Below, one piece after another: positions 21,589-31,970 of a stretch of 64,000 nt of DNA. How positions within the stretch are numbered: position 1 is the first letter of the stretch; the number at the start of each line of letters is the position of its first letter. Location: contig CM043950.1 in the NCBI GenBank assembly GCA_014529385.2, positions 79,418,343-79,482,342 on the forward strand, in the 5' to 3' direction. The translations under genes were made by a program, and so were the position numbers. The stretch is from Adiantum capillus-veneris. Lineage: Eukaryota > Streptophyta > Polypodiopsida > Polypodiales > Pteridaceae. The notes below the pieces were generated by a model, which was not told the DNA's origin, made no database searches, and saw nothing but the letters and a program-made list of their open reading frames with translations.

Positions 21589-21838
21589 GAGAGTGTGTGT
21601 GCGATCGAGCATTACGAAGGCACGATGGCGGCGAAGCGGTTGAGCGCGGCACGACTGCAGCTTCTTCTTCATCGCGGCGAGGAATCCACCACAAAGGCGA
21701 GCGTAGAGCGGTGAGTGACACACCCTTTGTTTTCTTGAGCTTGCTAGTTTAGGCTTGTTGTGTGCTTGGAGCCGTTTGTGGCTCGCACATGGTGTATTGG
21801 CAAGTCCCTTGCTTCGACAGTGCGGCAAGGAGCGCACA
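21273..21838 (+). repeat. 3' LTR of the Gag-only element
   Basis: 566 bp, same length as the 5' LTR. Several of the differences are C/T or G/A changes at CG sites, as expected for methylated DNA. Confidence 0.95.
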
Positions 21839-21879
21839 GCCACTATGGAAGTCAACAAGAAGTATGTAGGGAAGATTGA
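21839..21879 (+). pseudogene. Last codons of the interrupted FCP1-like ORF
   Basis: Joining VIDH at 12962-12973 to TAT at 21844 continues the frame as YGSQQEVCRED and a TGA at 21877-21879. This places the LTR element twelve codons before the stop of the host frame and confirms the 5-bp target site. Confidence 0.7.
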
Positions 21880-22007
21880 TTGTGATTATGGAATCATGTA
21901 TACAACATTTTGCACACTGAATGTACTTGAGATTACTATACAAAAAACTGACCTGTTCAAAGTTCTCTAAACTTAGTGATTGTATGATGTAATTTTATTT
22001 TGGTGAT

Positions 22008-22620
22008 ATGATGTTGTCATACTCTAATAGAGTCCTGCTACATGGCACACATAATAGCATAGACAGGACCATCGGGCTATTATTACACATAGCTATGCTA
22101 TATAGCACTCATACTACAAGAAATACTATGACATAATAGCATAGATAGGGAGATTGGCCTCTTATTACACACACTTACGCTATATGGCACATGTAATGCT
22201 CTCAATATGTAATATAGCTCTTTCACATACCACACATCATATCATAGACAAGAACATTGTGCTATGTGATACACACATTTTTACTGTATAGCACACATGT
22301 TGCTATCTTACTACAATAAAGTCCTTTTATAGAATAGACAGGGACATTGGGCTATTATTACACACACTTGTGCAATATAGAACACATAATAGCCTAGGTA
22401 GAGACAATGGACTATCTTGACACATTACTTGACTACATATCACATATAGTAGCATGTACACAACTCCATAACACCCAATGGGTAGCTATTCATAAGAGTG
22501 AGATGTTTAAATTCAGGGTTGTCCATTGTAAGAATGAGACATGTTTACTTGAGATTCATCAAGAAAGTGAATGGGATGCTCTTGATAATGTTTTCTTCCC
22601 AATTGTTTCCGACAAATATC
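22008..22620. repeat. Direct repeat copy 1 (about 610 bp) with palindromic motifs
   Basis: Starts ATGATGTTGTCATACTCTAA and matches 25117-25732 in the same orientation along its length with scattered changes. It includes CTATATAGCAC-type palindromes. It also holds a frame (22407-22628, 73 codons, IHKSEMFKFRVVHCKNETC) whose counterpart is at 25518-25775. Confidence 0.88.
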
Positions 22621-22639
22621 TTGGCTAACTTTTTTCAAG

Positions 22640-22757
22640 GTGCAACATGTTCACAATAGTAACCTCATTATCTGAAATGTGTGTGATTCTATGCTATGTG
22701 CTCTCTGTGGTTGTGTGCTATGTGATACATAGCACAATGGACATGTGTAAGGAGGTA
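22640..22757. repeat. Copy of the left-array unit near the transposase 3' end
   Basis: Closely similar to 6095-6215 (TTCACAATAGTA, GTGTGTGATTCTATGCTATG, GATACATAGCACAATGG). Links the arrays on both sides of the FCP1-like gene. Confidence 0.8.
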
Positions 22758-22807
22758 TTGAATGGTGAAGGCTATATAGAACATAGTATAAGCCTGTTAA
22801 ATAGGTA

Positions 22808-24685
22808 TCATGCTACTTCATAGGGCATGGAATTGTAAATGGTTTCATGTAGTTTTGGAGATAAATAATATGTCTTTGAGGTAGCATGTACCAAAGGCAT
22901 GTCAAACTTGATTGCCCGAACAAGGTGAGAGTACATGTTAGTAACTCCCCTATCATCAAGTAGAGTGTAGTGATTTGGGTCCCCCTCTTGCTGTTGATAA
23001 TAACACCCTGTGACAACATAAGTGTTTTTATCACATTTGTTTTTCCACTTATCTCTTAAGATGCAATCTGTCATCCATTTTCTCTTTGTACATCTCAAAA
23101 GAAAGAACTCTACACCTTCTGCATTGCCAGCGTCTGCATTTACTGCAAAGTTATCACCTTCAATGAGATACTCACTCAGCATATCCTGGGATGCCTCAAA
23201 CATTGCAGCTTCATCTTCTGCTACCTCAGTCTCTTATGGTACCTTAGAGAGTGGTTTCAATGCCTTATGTGTCCACTTGCTTGCATATGATTTGCTGGAA
23301 CAAGTCCTCCAATGGCCCTTCATGCAAGCATCACAAAAACAACAACGCCGCCTGGTTCTTAATTGAGTAGGATCATGAAGACAAAAGCTTGAAATGCAAT
23401 GAAGTGATCAAGATCCTGGTACTCTCTCACAACCCCATAGATTAGACCTATCCACTTCTGTCTCATTTACTAGTAGACAAAATTTCATGTTTATAGTAGA
23501 ACCTGCTTTAGTGGATTGTGCAAAAGAGCTACATGTAGCATTGGACATTGTTCTCGTAAAAAATGCAACCACGTCTGCAACTTGCCTAAGAAAAAATCCA
23601 TTACTCTTGAGTTGTTCATGTGTAAGGGCTCTCTTTATCACAGCGCCAACACCATCATGCTCCCCCTTGCCATGGCCAGAGCCAAAAAAAATCCATGTCA
23701 TCTCTGTACCTATTAGTTGGTAATATCTAGCAACAAAGTAAAATGACCTTACAGCCTTGAATTGCGAGGCTGCACCATCTGACCACACCCAGTGCTTCTT
23801 GAAATTCAGTCCCTGGTCTTTAAGCCATTGATCACAAAGAAGAAAACAATGCTGGACAAATAGCGTATCATGTTGCCTATCATCAAAGATGTAGAAATGC
23901 ATATGCTTGATAATACTGTCATCTTCGTTGTCACGCATGTACATTATGTGAACAAGGATGGTGCATTGATCTGTATGCCAATGCAAGGATTGTACTTCAT
24001 TTTGCTCTTTGAACGAGTAATTTTCAGTAAAGTCTACTACAAATATATTGGTATCTGAAGGAAACTCCTTCAAACATTCTCTATATTGATGTGTCTTCCA
24101 TCTGTAAGTGAAATTGTGCTCGATGAAGATTTTGATGTTGTCTTTTATCCTCCCTGTCTGCTCACTTAAAGACACATGTTTGAGTGACAACATCTTTCTC
24201 TTACTTAGACCATGCTTAGTTTGAACTTTAATGTCCTCGAAGACTTGCAGTGGAACTGTCTTTGTCATCTCTGCACGTTCTCGTGGACAAAGGCTGAGCT
24301 TTTCCACACCACAGTTTTTGCATTGGCCCATCAAGCAGGTGTGTTTATGAAACATATCCCCCTCAGCCTTTGTACATACGCATGATTCCCACAACTTCGT
24401 GATCCGTGAAAATGAGTGCTCAATAGAAAGGCATTTTGCATTCACCCCATCTGATTTGCAAACATTGCATTTATATGTACATGACCTCCCATGAAAACGA
24501 ACAGTAGATGAGCGCATAACATTAAACGTATCTTTGAGATACATCAGTTTGATATGATAAACACAACAGCAAGTATTTCGATCTTTCAACTTTCACACTA
24601 ACCAAGGCTTCAGCTTCTCAAAGGATCTTTGCCCAATTGTCACATGTGGGTGGCTATCTTTAAAATTCAAGAAATACTCTGTCTG
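22808..24685 (-). pseudogene. DDE-transposase-like protein, main exon with three stops
   Basis: On the minus strand one frame runs from a 3' splice site (TTTTTCAAG before 24685) to the TAA at 22808, about 625 codons. In-frame stops lie at 24593-24595 (TGA), 23408-23410 (TGA) and 23234-23236 (TAA). The N-terminal part has Cys/His clusters (DRNTCCCVYHIK, YKCNVCKSDG, MGQCKNCGVEKLSLCP). The core has VVDFTENYSFKEQNEVQS, WVWSDGAASQFK and FGSGHGKGEHDGVGAVIK, with Asp, Asp and Asp/Glu in RNase-H-fold positions. A C-terminal Cys cluster (CCFCDACMKGHWRTC) and a final 130-residue domain follow. It resembles from memory uncharacterised DDE-like proteins common in animal genomes; I cannot assign a superfamily. 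Inactive as it stands. Confidence 0.72.
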
Positions 24686-24699
24686 CTTGAAAAACAAAT

Positions 24700-25116
24700 T
24701 TATTAGAATTACATTTTTCTATAGATCACACATAATAGCATAGCTATAGATGCATTGGTATAAACACATATAGCTATGCTACATAGCACAGATAATAGCA
24801 TAGATAGATAACTCACCTTTCATTACATGCTCAATTTTGATATATATATTAAAGGAAAAATAGGGATTTTTAGCTGTTATTACACACACGTCACACATGT
24901 CTGCTATATAGCACACATAGTGCTCTCATATTATAACACAGTTCTTCTACATAACACACATAATAGCATAGACATGGATACCGTGCTACTATTACACTAA
25001 CATCTGCTATGTAGCACACATAGTGCTCTCATAATATTATATAATCTGATAGCACACATAATACCATAGATAGGTATATTGTGCTATTATACACACATGT
25101 TTGCTATATAGCAGAC
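24700..25116. repeat. Right palindromic array in the putative transposase intron
   Basis: Repeating units of the form CACATAATAGCATAGA, then a short variable part, then TACACACATGTTTGCTATATAGCAC recur several times. They carry near-copies of the palindrome at about 24776, 24890, 25005 and 25092. Same motif family as at 5955-9400. Confidence 0.8.
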
Positions 25117-25732
25117 ATGATGTTGTCATACTCTAATAGATTCCTGCTACATGGCACACATAATAGCATAGACAGGACCATCGGGCTATTATTACACATA
25201 ATTATGCTATATAGCACTCATACTGCAAGAAATACTATGACATAATAGCATAGATAGGGACATTGGCCTCTTATTACACACACTAACACTATATGGCACA
25301 CATAGTGCTCTCAATATGTAATATAGCTCTTTCACATACCACACAACATATCATAGACAAGAACATTGTGCTATTCTTACACACACTTTTATTGTATAGC
25401 ATACATGTTCCTATCTTACTACAATAGAGTCCTTTTACATAGCACGCTTATAGCATAGACAAAGACATTGGGCTACACTTGTGCAATATACCACACATAA
25501 TAGCCTAGGTAGAGACAATGGACTGTCTTGACACATTACTTGGCTACATATCACATATAGTAACATGTACACAACTCTATAACACCCAATGGGTAGCTAT
25601 TCATAAGAGTGAGATGTTTCACTTGAGAGCTATTCATTGTAAGAATGAAACATGTTTACCTGAGATTCATCAAGTAAGTGTATGGGATGCTCTTGATAAT
25701 GTTTTCTGCCCAATCGTTTCCAACAAATATCT
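25117..25732. repeat. Direct repeat copy 2 (about 615 bp)
   Basis: Partner of 22008-22620. The two copies bracket the main transposase exon, leaving 2.5 kb between them. The contained frame 25518-25775 is 85 codons and slightly longer than its partner. I recognise no protein family in it. Confidence 0.88.
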
Positions 25733-25782
25733 CTCTTGTTTGGAGACACCCTACTATGATCTATCCAAAATTTAATAATTGT

Positions 25783-25970
25783 CTACTTCAATTCCTCCAA
25801 TAAGGACCCAGCATTTCCAAACATCCTTTTGCATAAGTCGAACCTCAGCGTACTTGACATAGGATCGCTATCAAGTCTACCCAAAGCTGAATATAAATTC
25901 CTTGGATGAACATTTAATGGCTTTGCCACTTTATGTAGAGTAACAACTCTACCTTGACTCCCATATCATG
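25783..25970 (-). pseudogene. Probable upstream exon of the DDE-like gene
   Basis: The minus strand reads GRVVTLHKVAKPLNVHPRN and RFDLCKRMFGNAGSLLEELK before a TAG at 25783-25785. A GT for a donor overlaps this stop. The text is coding-like and lies upstream of the main exon with the repeat array between. Assignment to the same gene is inference. Confidence 0.4.
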
Positions 25971-26419
25971 CAGTAATCCACTCGGGGGGTTCACTATGTG
26001 TAAAACTACCATATAACGTGCGTTCAAGACATGTTTGTACAACTCCTTATCTGTGAATTTTGTTAAGAATATAATGTACCCTTTTCTTTCCAAATCTATA
26101 AGTTTTTTTCAAACTTGAAAAAATAATGCCCTTCTGTATATATATTTTTGTAAGTTTCCAGAACTTTAAATACCCTTTTGTTTAAGTCAGTGATAGGTTA
26201 CATTTTTATTAGGTGACCTCCCCGATGTAATCCATTCACCAGCATGTGCTTCATTTTAAAAACATCTCGTCAGCTTATTTTGGAATCTTTAATTTCTGTA
26301 AGGAGACCTTGAGTGCAGAAATAAGGCCATTTGCAGGAAGATACAAATCCTCACAGAATGGCAAGATTCTATCATAATTGAAAACACCTTGAAGAATTGC
26401 ATTCTTATCTTCTTTCCCG

Positions 26420-26700
26420 TAACTATGCAACTATCTCACAATGTGTTGAACAATATTCTAAATAGTATGTTGCTTCTTGTCTTCCTTTGTGTGTACATCG
26501 ACGTCCTCCCTATGACAATCTTCCGCTCCAATGTTGACGCTTGGTTGTACTTGATTTCTTGCATGAAATCGCTTTCTGTACTCACGTTTAGCCTGTGCTT
26601 CATACTTCCTCACTGCAATAATTTCATCCTCAATTATGACAAGCCTTTCTCTTGGAGTGCACCTGCGTATGAGCTATATCTATTCCATGTGCCTCATCAT
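26420..26700 (-). pseudogene. Probable N-terminal exon of the DDE-like gene
   Basis: The minus strand reads RCTPRERLVIIEDEIIAVRK and YEAQAKREYRKRFHARNQVQ, a charged coding-like stretch without recognised domain, ending near a stop around 26440. A matching start further upstream was not found. Confidence 0.35.
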
Positions 26701-27369
26701 TAAATCCTTCATCCACCATCCTGGAACAGTCTGCATTTCAGGACAATGGTAGGACGAGTCACGGCCATGGGATAGGGCCAAGGGCCAAGACAGACATGCA
26801 GTCAAGGGGGTCCCTATATATAGAAGGCCAAGGGCCTATATAGGTCATGGATGGGTGGTGATGAGCATGTTGAAACTTAGAAAGCATATTGAAAGAATCC
26901 TTAAGTTTCCTCATCCTTGACAGAGTGTCTGGTGTTATAGTGAAGGCATAATTTATGAGGTAGTGAGTTCAGTCCACTTGACCAACATGCCGTACATCCG
27001 AAATTGTAAGCCCTTGGCTACTATGATGGCCTCAAGTGTCGGAGTCGAAGCCATAAGTGCCTTGCACAGTTTGCATTGGTAGTGATGCATCATAACATGA
27101 TGTCACCACACAGAAAAGGGGAACAAATTTCTAATCATAACAGTTTCCCAAACTGGCGTGCCAATGCCCTTGATACCAAATCAATAGGCAGTTGCGTGGC
27201 ACGCGTGAGAAGCTTTGCTTCATGTGAAATTATCAAAGCACTTTGCATTACACAATCGACAATATTTTTTAAATGAAATATGTAAACATGAAAAAATAAA
27301 TAAAATTGAATTTGGTCTAACCTGGTCAACCTGCTGTAACCAATTGCCTAGAGATGTTGACCAAAACGG
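26701..27369. other. Spacer, no gene seen
   Basis: AT-rich, with a short inverted repeat near 26813-26845 (CCTATATATAGAAGG and GGGCCTATATAGG). No recognisable coding region up to the outer LTR. Confidence 0.5.
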
Positions 27370-29335
27370 TGTCGTGATGTGACATGTACATAGTGGGAAC
27401 ACATGCTACAAGAGTTATCTTGTAATTTTTTAGATACATAATTATATTTCCTATAATGTACATATGCATATTTAAGTATAATAATATGCTTTCTATCTCA
27501 TCCTATTATTTATCTCAAGGGTAACCTATTCTTACTTTACCGTCAGAAAATACTATGGGAAAAGCGTAAATAGCTCTGCCTCTTTAACTTGGGGAAAAAA
27601 AACATTGATTCTTTATTTCTATTATCTCATTATCATCTCACACCCTAGCTAGATCCTACATATAGGGTAAGCTCCAATATATATATATTCTATCCTTATA
27701 TTTCTTTTAAATAGCTACTAGTAGGGAATCAAATCCTAGTGAAACACTAGGTGGCATGATTTCAAAGATACATTTATTTTAATGCATTATTGCAAGCATG
27801 ATTACAAAACTTTGTCAAGGAGCAATGTCATCATGCTTTCATATGGCATGAGGTGTCCTTTGGAATCAAATGAAAGTTTAGGCTAAGGGGACCACATGAA
27901 GACTTTTGCTACCAGAAATGGACCCTATTTTGATGATTTTTTTACACAAGGTTCCAATCCGAATTGGAAAAAGGATTTAAAATAGAAGTCATAGCTAATG
28001 AGCTGAATTTTTTGCCCGTATAATTACTTTTTTATTTGAAGCCATGGTTGAGGAGATATGATCAAAATAATGGACCCCACTCTGCCCACATCATGCAGGG
28101 ACAACTCATTTCAAGCTTTTCCAGTTTCTGTTCACATTGCCTATTCTCTTCTTGTGTAAACCCTTGGTGGTTCCCTTCACCTATAAAAGGGGACCTCTTC
28201 TTCCTTGAAAACCACTCAAACATTCAAGCCATTGATAAGAGGAATTCATGAGGGAGTGAGTAGTAATGCGAAATTGTACTTAGCCATTAACATAAGCCTA
28301 AGCCTACACTTTCTCCTAGAAGAAGACTAGCCATTCTTGCACGCAATCCTTGGAAGATCGACTCTAATCAAAGAAGTTCTTGGACTTGACGTATGGATCA
28401 AAGTTGAATTCTTCCCTCTTCTTCTCTCTCCATCAATAATACTGCCGAAGGGTTTGTCAAGTAGGATGTGTTCTTCATTGATGTTTTCTTGATTTCTTGT
28501 TGTTTTCTTTTTCATCTCTAATCCAACATATATACATATCTAATCTCGTCTCCTTAACCAAACCTATCTCTCTCACTCTTAGTAATTCATCCTCTCTGAA
28601 AATTTTAGGTTCTCCTTGCTACAGTTACATCTCTGCCCACAGTATCCTTATTGCCTACGGGCAAGAATAGGGCTTGGGAGGGAAACTCTCTTCTCTTCTC
28701 TTCCCTTCTCTTCTCTGATATCTACATTTTGCACATACTAGAGTTATCCTAGATGAATAATCCACATGATGATAATTTCTATCGCTTTCACTCTGTACGA
28801 TCTATTAGAATTAACGTATGGATTAATTATAAAATACACTTTAAACAACGTATAGTGTTTCTCTTTGGCCCAGAAAGGCTCAATGAAATACTTCTATCAC
28901 CGGATCCCATTATACTACCTCTCATAGACTATAAATTTTCTTTTGAGGCAAGCGTAGTTATCTTGCTATAAACCAAGAGGATTTGTACACACAATTAATC
29001 CCAATCACTAGACAAAATATATATATTATGGTAAGTACAAAACTACAATTCCAAAGAGCAATTCGTAGCCTATTTGGTCAGCCAAGATTGAATGCCATTA
29101 ACTCATCTATTAACCCTTTCATATTACCTATGATACGATATGACCATAGCCTTGATGTTTCTTTTTGTTTTGACATTCTCTTTTGTGTTCTTTCTTTGAT
29201 TGCACTTCTTTCCAAGCCCTAGTCTTCATGGCATCTATGGTTTAACTCCTTCATATAGTTTTTTTTGAGTTCTCTCACAAACTCTCATAGCCATAAGCCC
29301 TGTGATTTCCTGGCAAGACCGCAAATTTCTCGACA
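27370..29335 (+). repeat. 5' LTR of the outer element
   Basis: 1966 bp. TATAAAAG lies at 28182-28189. Open frames inside, such as 28753-28971 and 28983-29222, recur in the other LTR and I treat them as LTR sequence rather than genes. A TGG-starting stretch at 29342-29360 is the likely primer site; I cannot name the tRNA. Confidence 0.92.
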
Positions 29336-29392
29336 TATTTTTGGTAAACCCGACACGAATCTCCCAGGGTGAGAGTTTGTGGGTAACCATGG

Positions 29393-30280
29393 GTGATCAT
29401 GTTGAGTAACAAGGTATGCATTTTGACCCAGGAACAATGCAAATTTTTCAAGCATTTGCAATGTTCATGCAACAACAACATGCCACTGAAAGAAGGGAGA
29501 TTTCAGCAAAACGAAGGCCATACAAGCGGTTGTCAACAGAATGGATCAGTTCAATGTAAAAGATGTAACCAAGTACTTACCCGAGTATGTGAAGGATATG
29601 GAGCTGCATCGCGTGTTAGAAGGTGAGATGATTCAAAGCTTTGAGCTAGTTGTTGCTCTAGAAATTAGAGAACATGTTAAGGGAGTTAAAGATGGGCATG
29701 GGAGAAATTGGGAAGAATTCAAAGTAGCTTTAAAGGAGGAATATGTCATGGAGGACTCTGAGAGAGTGACTATCAATAATAGAGCTACTTAGGGAAATTG
29801 AGTGGCGCTATGCAAAACTCACCAAGACAGAAAGGGCCACACTAGATGCAGAGAAGACAGATCTTTTCTTACAAGATGCAGGTAAAGAGTTTCAAGAAAA
29901 TTTGGAGCTTCGTCTTGAAGATAAAGATGCTGAGCAAGGACTAAAGACCGACTGGAATGAGGTTGAAGGTGCTGTCTCACTGCTTGCCAAACAACAAAGA
30001 AGAAGGGACAAGATGGTAGTAAATACTACAAGTCCTTCTAACTCAACTTATAACAAAATGGTAAAGCCTACTTTTATCGCTCCTAAGTTTGATGAGTCCA
30101 TGCTAGATGAGCTTGTGAAGGGAATGCGTGACTTGAAGGTGAAGCTTGCAAAGTTTGAAGAAAAAGGCCAATCATCACGGCCACTTCCTAGGCAAAGACA
30201 ATAGCCAAAAGAAGGGTTTGTTAATAGATGTATTTGCTGTGTTAGTACATACCATGTAAGAAGGGATTGTGATGATTTTA
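29393..30280 (+). pseudogene. gag: Gag of the outer element
   Basis: The reading begins near 29420 (MQIFQAFAMFMQQQH), shifts, and continues from 29541 as MDQFNVKDVTKYLPEYVKDM and GRNWEEFKVALKEEYVMED, the typical Gag helices. A stop at 29790 and a shift lead to the frame at 29902-30204. After the TAG at 30202-30204 the zinc knuckle CICCVSTYHVRRDC (C-x2-C-x4-H-x4-C) is encoded near 30226-30267. Particle protein of the element; broken. Confidence 0.8.
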
Positions 30281-30288
30281 GTGATGCT

Positions 30289-31629
30289 TTGTCAAAAGAT
30301 GTTGTCTTTTTTAAGGATGGTAAAATCCACTTAAAAGAGACAGGTCTACCCTTGAGAACTAACTTTGGGAAGGGGGGAATGCAAACCTTAGTTGAAGATA
30401 TGGCAGCTAACCATGCTAGCTCTTCAGTTGAGGCAGCTACTTATGGAGTACAAATTGAGCATCTTAGTGATGATGAAGAGGTGAATGACCATCATGGTCA
30501 AATTTGGCCAAATGTCATGCAATTAGCTAAAATGGGAAAGCTTACAAAAGAGATTCTACATGAAGCACGTGATTGCATACATCTAGAAACAGGATGGAAT
30601 GATCCAGTGGACTCATTGTCAGTGCATGCCTACATTACAAAATTCCAACAAAATGAGGCTATTGTAGAAAAGAAGCGCAGACGTGAGAATTCTGATGAAG
30701 GACCATCAAAAAGAGCTTCTAGAAGTGGGGGAAGAAGCGACTCAATGCCTTCCCAAACACCCCCGACACAAGGAGCGTCTCCACCTGAAGTAATCATGGA
30801 GGATTCTACAACAGGAAAGAAGAAAGAGCCAACAAAAAGTAATACAAAAGGCCCAACTTATAAACTACAATCTGATATTGAGGTGGCTACAGATTTGAAG
30901 AAATTCTTGGAGGAAAGGATCTTGAATTTCAAGATTGAGTTTACTCTGAGAGAAGTTCTTGGCATTGCAAAGTGTGAATTCCATGAGGAGATCATTGACA
31001 TCATCAAGAGGAAGAGGAAAACTCTTGCTGAAGTTTCTCGTCCACGGGTTGAAGGGAAAACCTCGAAGACACAAGGGATACAACTCCAAAATAAGGAGGA
31101 GGATGATGGAACTATGGTAGGATTCTACCAATCTAGTGGGAGAGTGAAGAAAGTGCATTTCTCAAATGATGATGAAGAAGTTGAAGCTATTCCTAGGAGT
31201 TACTATTCACGAAGTCATTGGGCAAGGGCTACTACAGAAAGTTTGGTCAAGGTAGGTGATCTTGAAGAGCCATTTGTTGCCTTGATTGACCATGGTTCAG
31301 AAATAAACATAATGTCAAAGAGTCTCTACAACAAGTGCAAATGGCCGATGGACATAGATCATGTCTAGATGGTAAAAGTGGCAAAAAATTCATCCGGTGA
31401 ATTGTATGCAGCATGTCCAGGTGTGAAGGTGACAATAGGTGATGTAAACGTTGACAAGAACTTCTTTGTACAGGATACATCTTCATATCATCTCATCCTT
31501 GGACAGCCCTACATTGTGGGAGTTCGAATGGAAACAAAGGTAATGGATGATGGTTCAACATATGCTAGGATACACAGCAAACATGGTAAACTTGTTTTCC
31601 AATTCCTCACAATTTGTGTAAACCATTAA
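30289..31629 (+). pseudogene. Linker and retropepsin of the outer element
   Basis: The frame 30289-31368 holds an acidic and basic linker (KKRRRENSDEGPSKRASRSG) and then the protease start ALIDHGSEINIMSKSLYNKC near 31275, with D-H-G in place of D-S/T-G. A single TAG at 31366-31368 separates it from the same-phase frame 31369-31629, which has the rest of the domain (NFFVQDTSSYHLILGQPYIV, YARIHSKHGKLVFQF). The changed triad and the stop suggest loss of activity. Confidence 0.75.
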
Positions 31630-31970
31630 ATAAATCGTGACAACCTCAGACAACATCCTCTACCAAAGGTGAGCAAAGAGTTTCATGACTATAGGGAAAT
31701 GATGGGTTTTGGCCAAGTACCATTGTAAAGCGGGATTGCAGTGGTACAGAAAGAAAAAGGGTCTTGCCTGATCCAAAATTAGGTGAAACTTTCTCAACAG
31801 GCTCCCTGGTAACAAGGAATGGATCAGTACGTTTTACAAAACTTGAAGATTTGAAGAGATGTGAGAGGCAATATGTGCATAAACTACAAATATGCATGAA
31901 AAAGAGTGGGTTGCTATAGCCTACTAAAAATGTTTCGGGTTTGTGTGAATAAGTTTCGTTTGTAGATACT

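Larger units (their letters stand above)
12974..21838 (+). mobile_element. Complete LTR element with Gag and protease but no RT or integrase (8.9 kb)
   Basis: Two 566-bp LTRs (12974-13539, 21273-21838) begin TGT and end ACA and differ at about seven positions by my count. A tRNA-Asp primer site follows the first and a polypurine tract precedes the second. Flanks ACCAC (12969-12973) and GCCAC (21839-21843) are a 5-bp target duplication with one change, and the host ORF reads through when the element is ignored. The only coding sequence is one long Gag-protease-tail frame broken by a single stop; 19662-21259 is noncoding. It fits the TR-GAG class of non-autonomous elements. Gag and protease resemble those of the nested element at 33846-52910, a possible source of missing functions. 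Confidence 0.93.

Noticed and set aside
26813-26845. Terminal inverted repeat of the putative large DNA transposon
   Set aside because: A short local hairpin; no partner seen on the left side near 4300-5950.
28753-29222. Open frames of 72 and 79 codons in the outer 5' LTR that recur at 57024-57242
   Set aside because: They repeat because the LTR repeats; no recognisable motif, and the second copy has changes that do not respect the frame.
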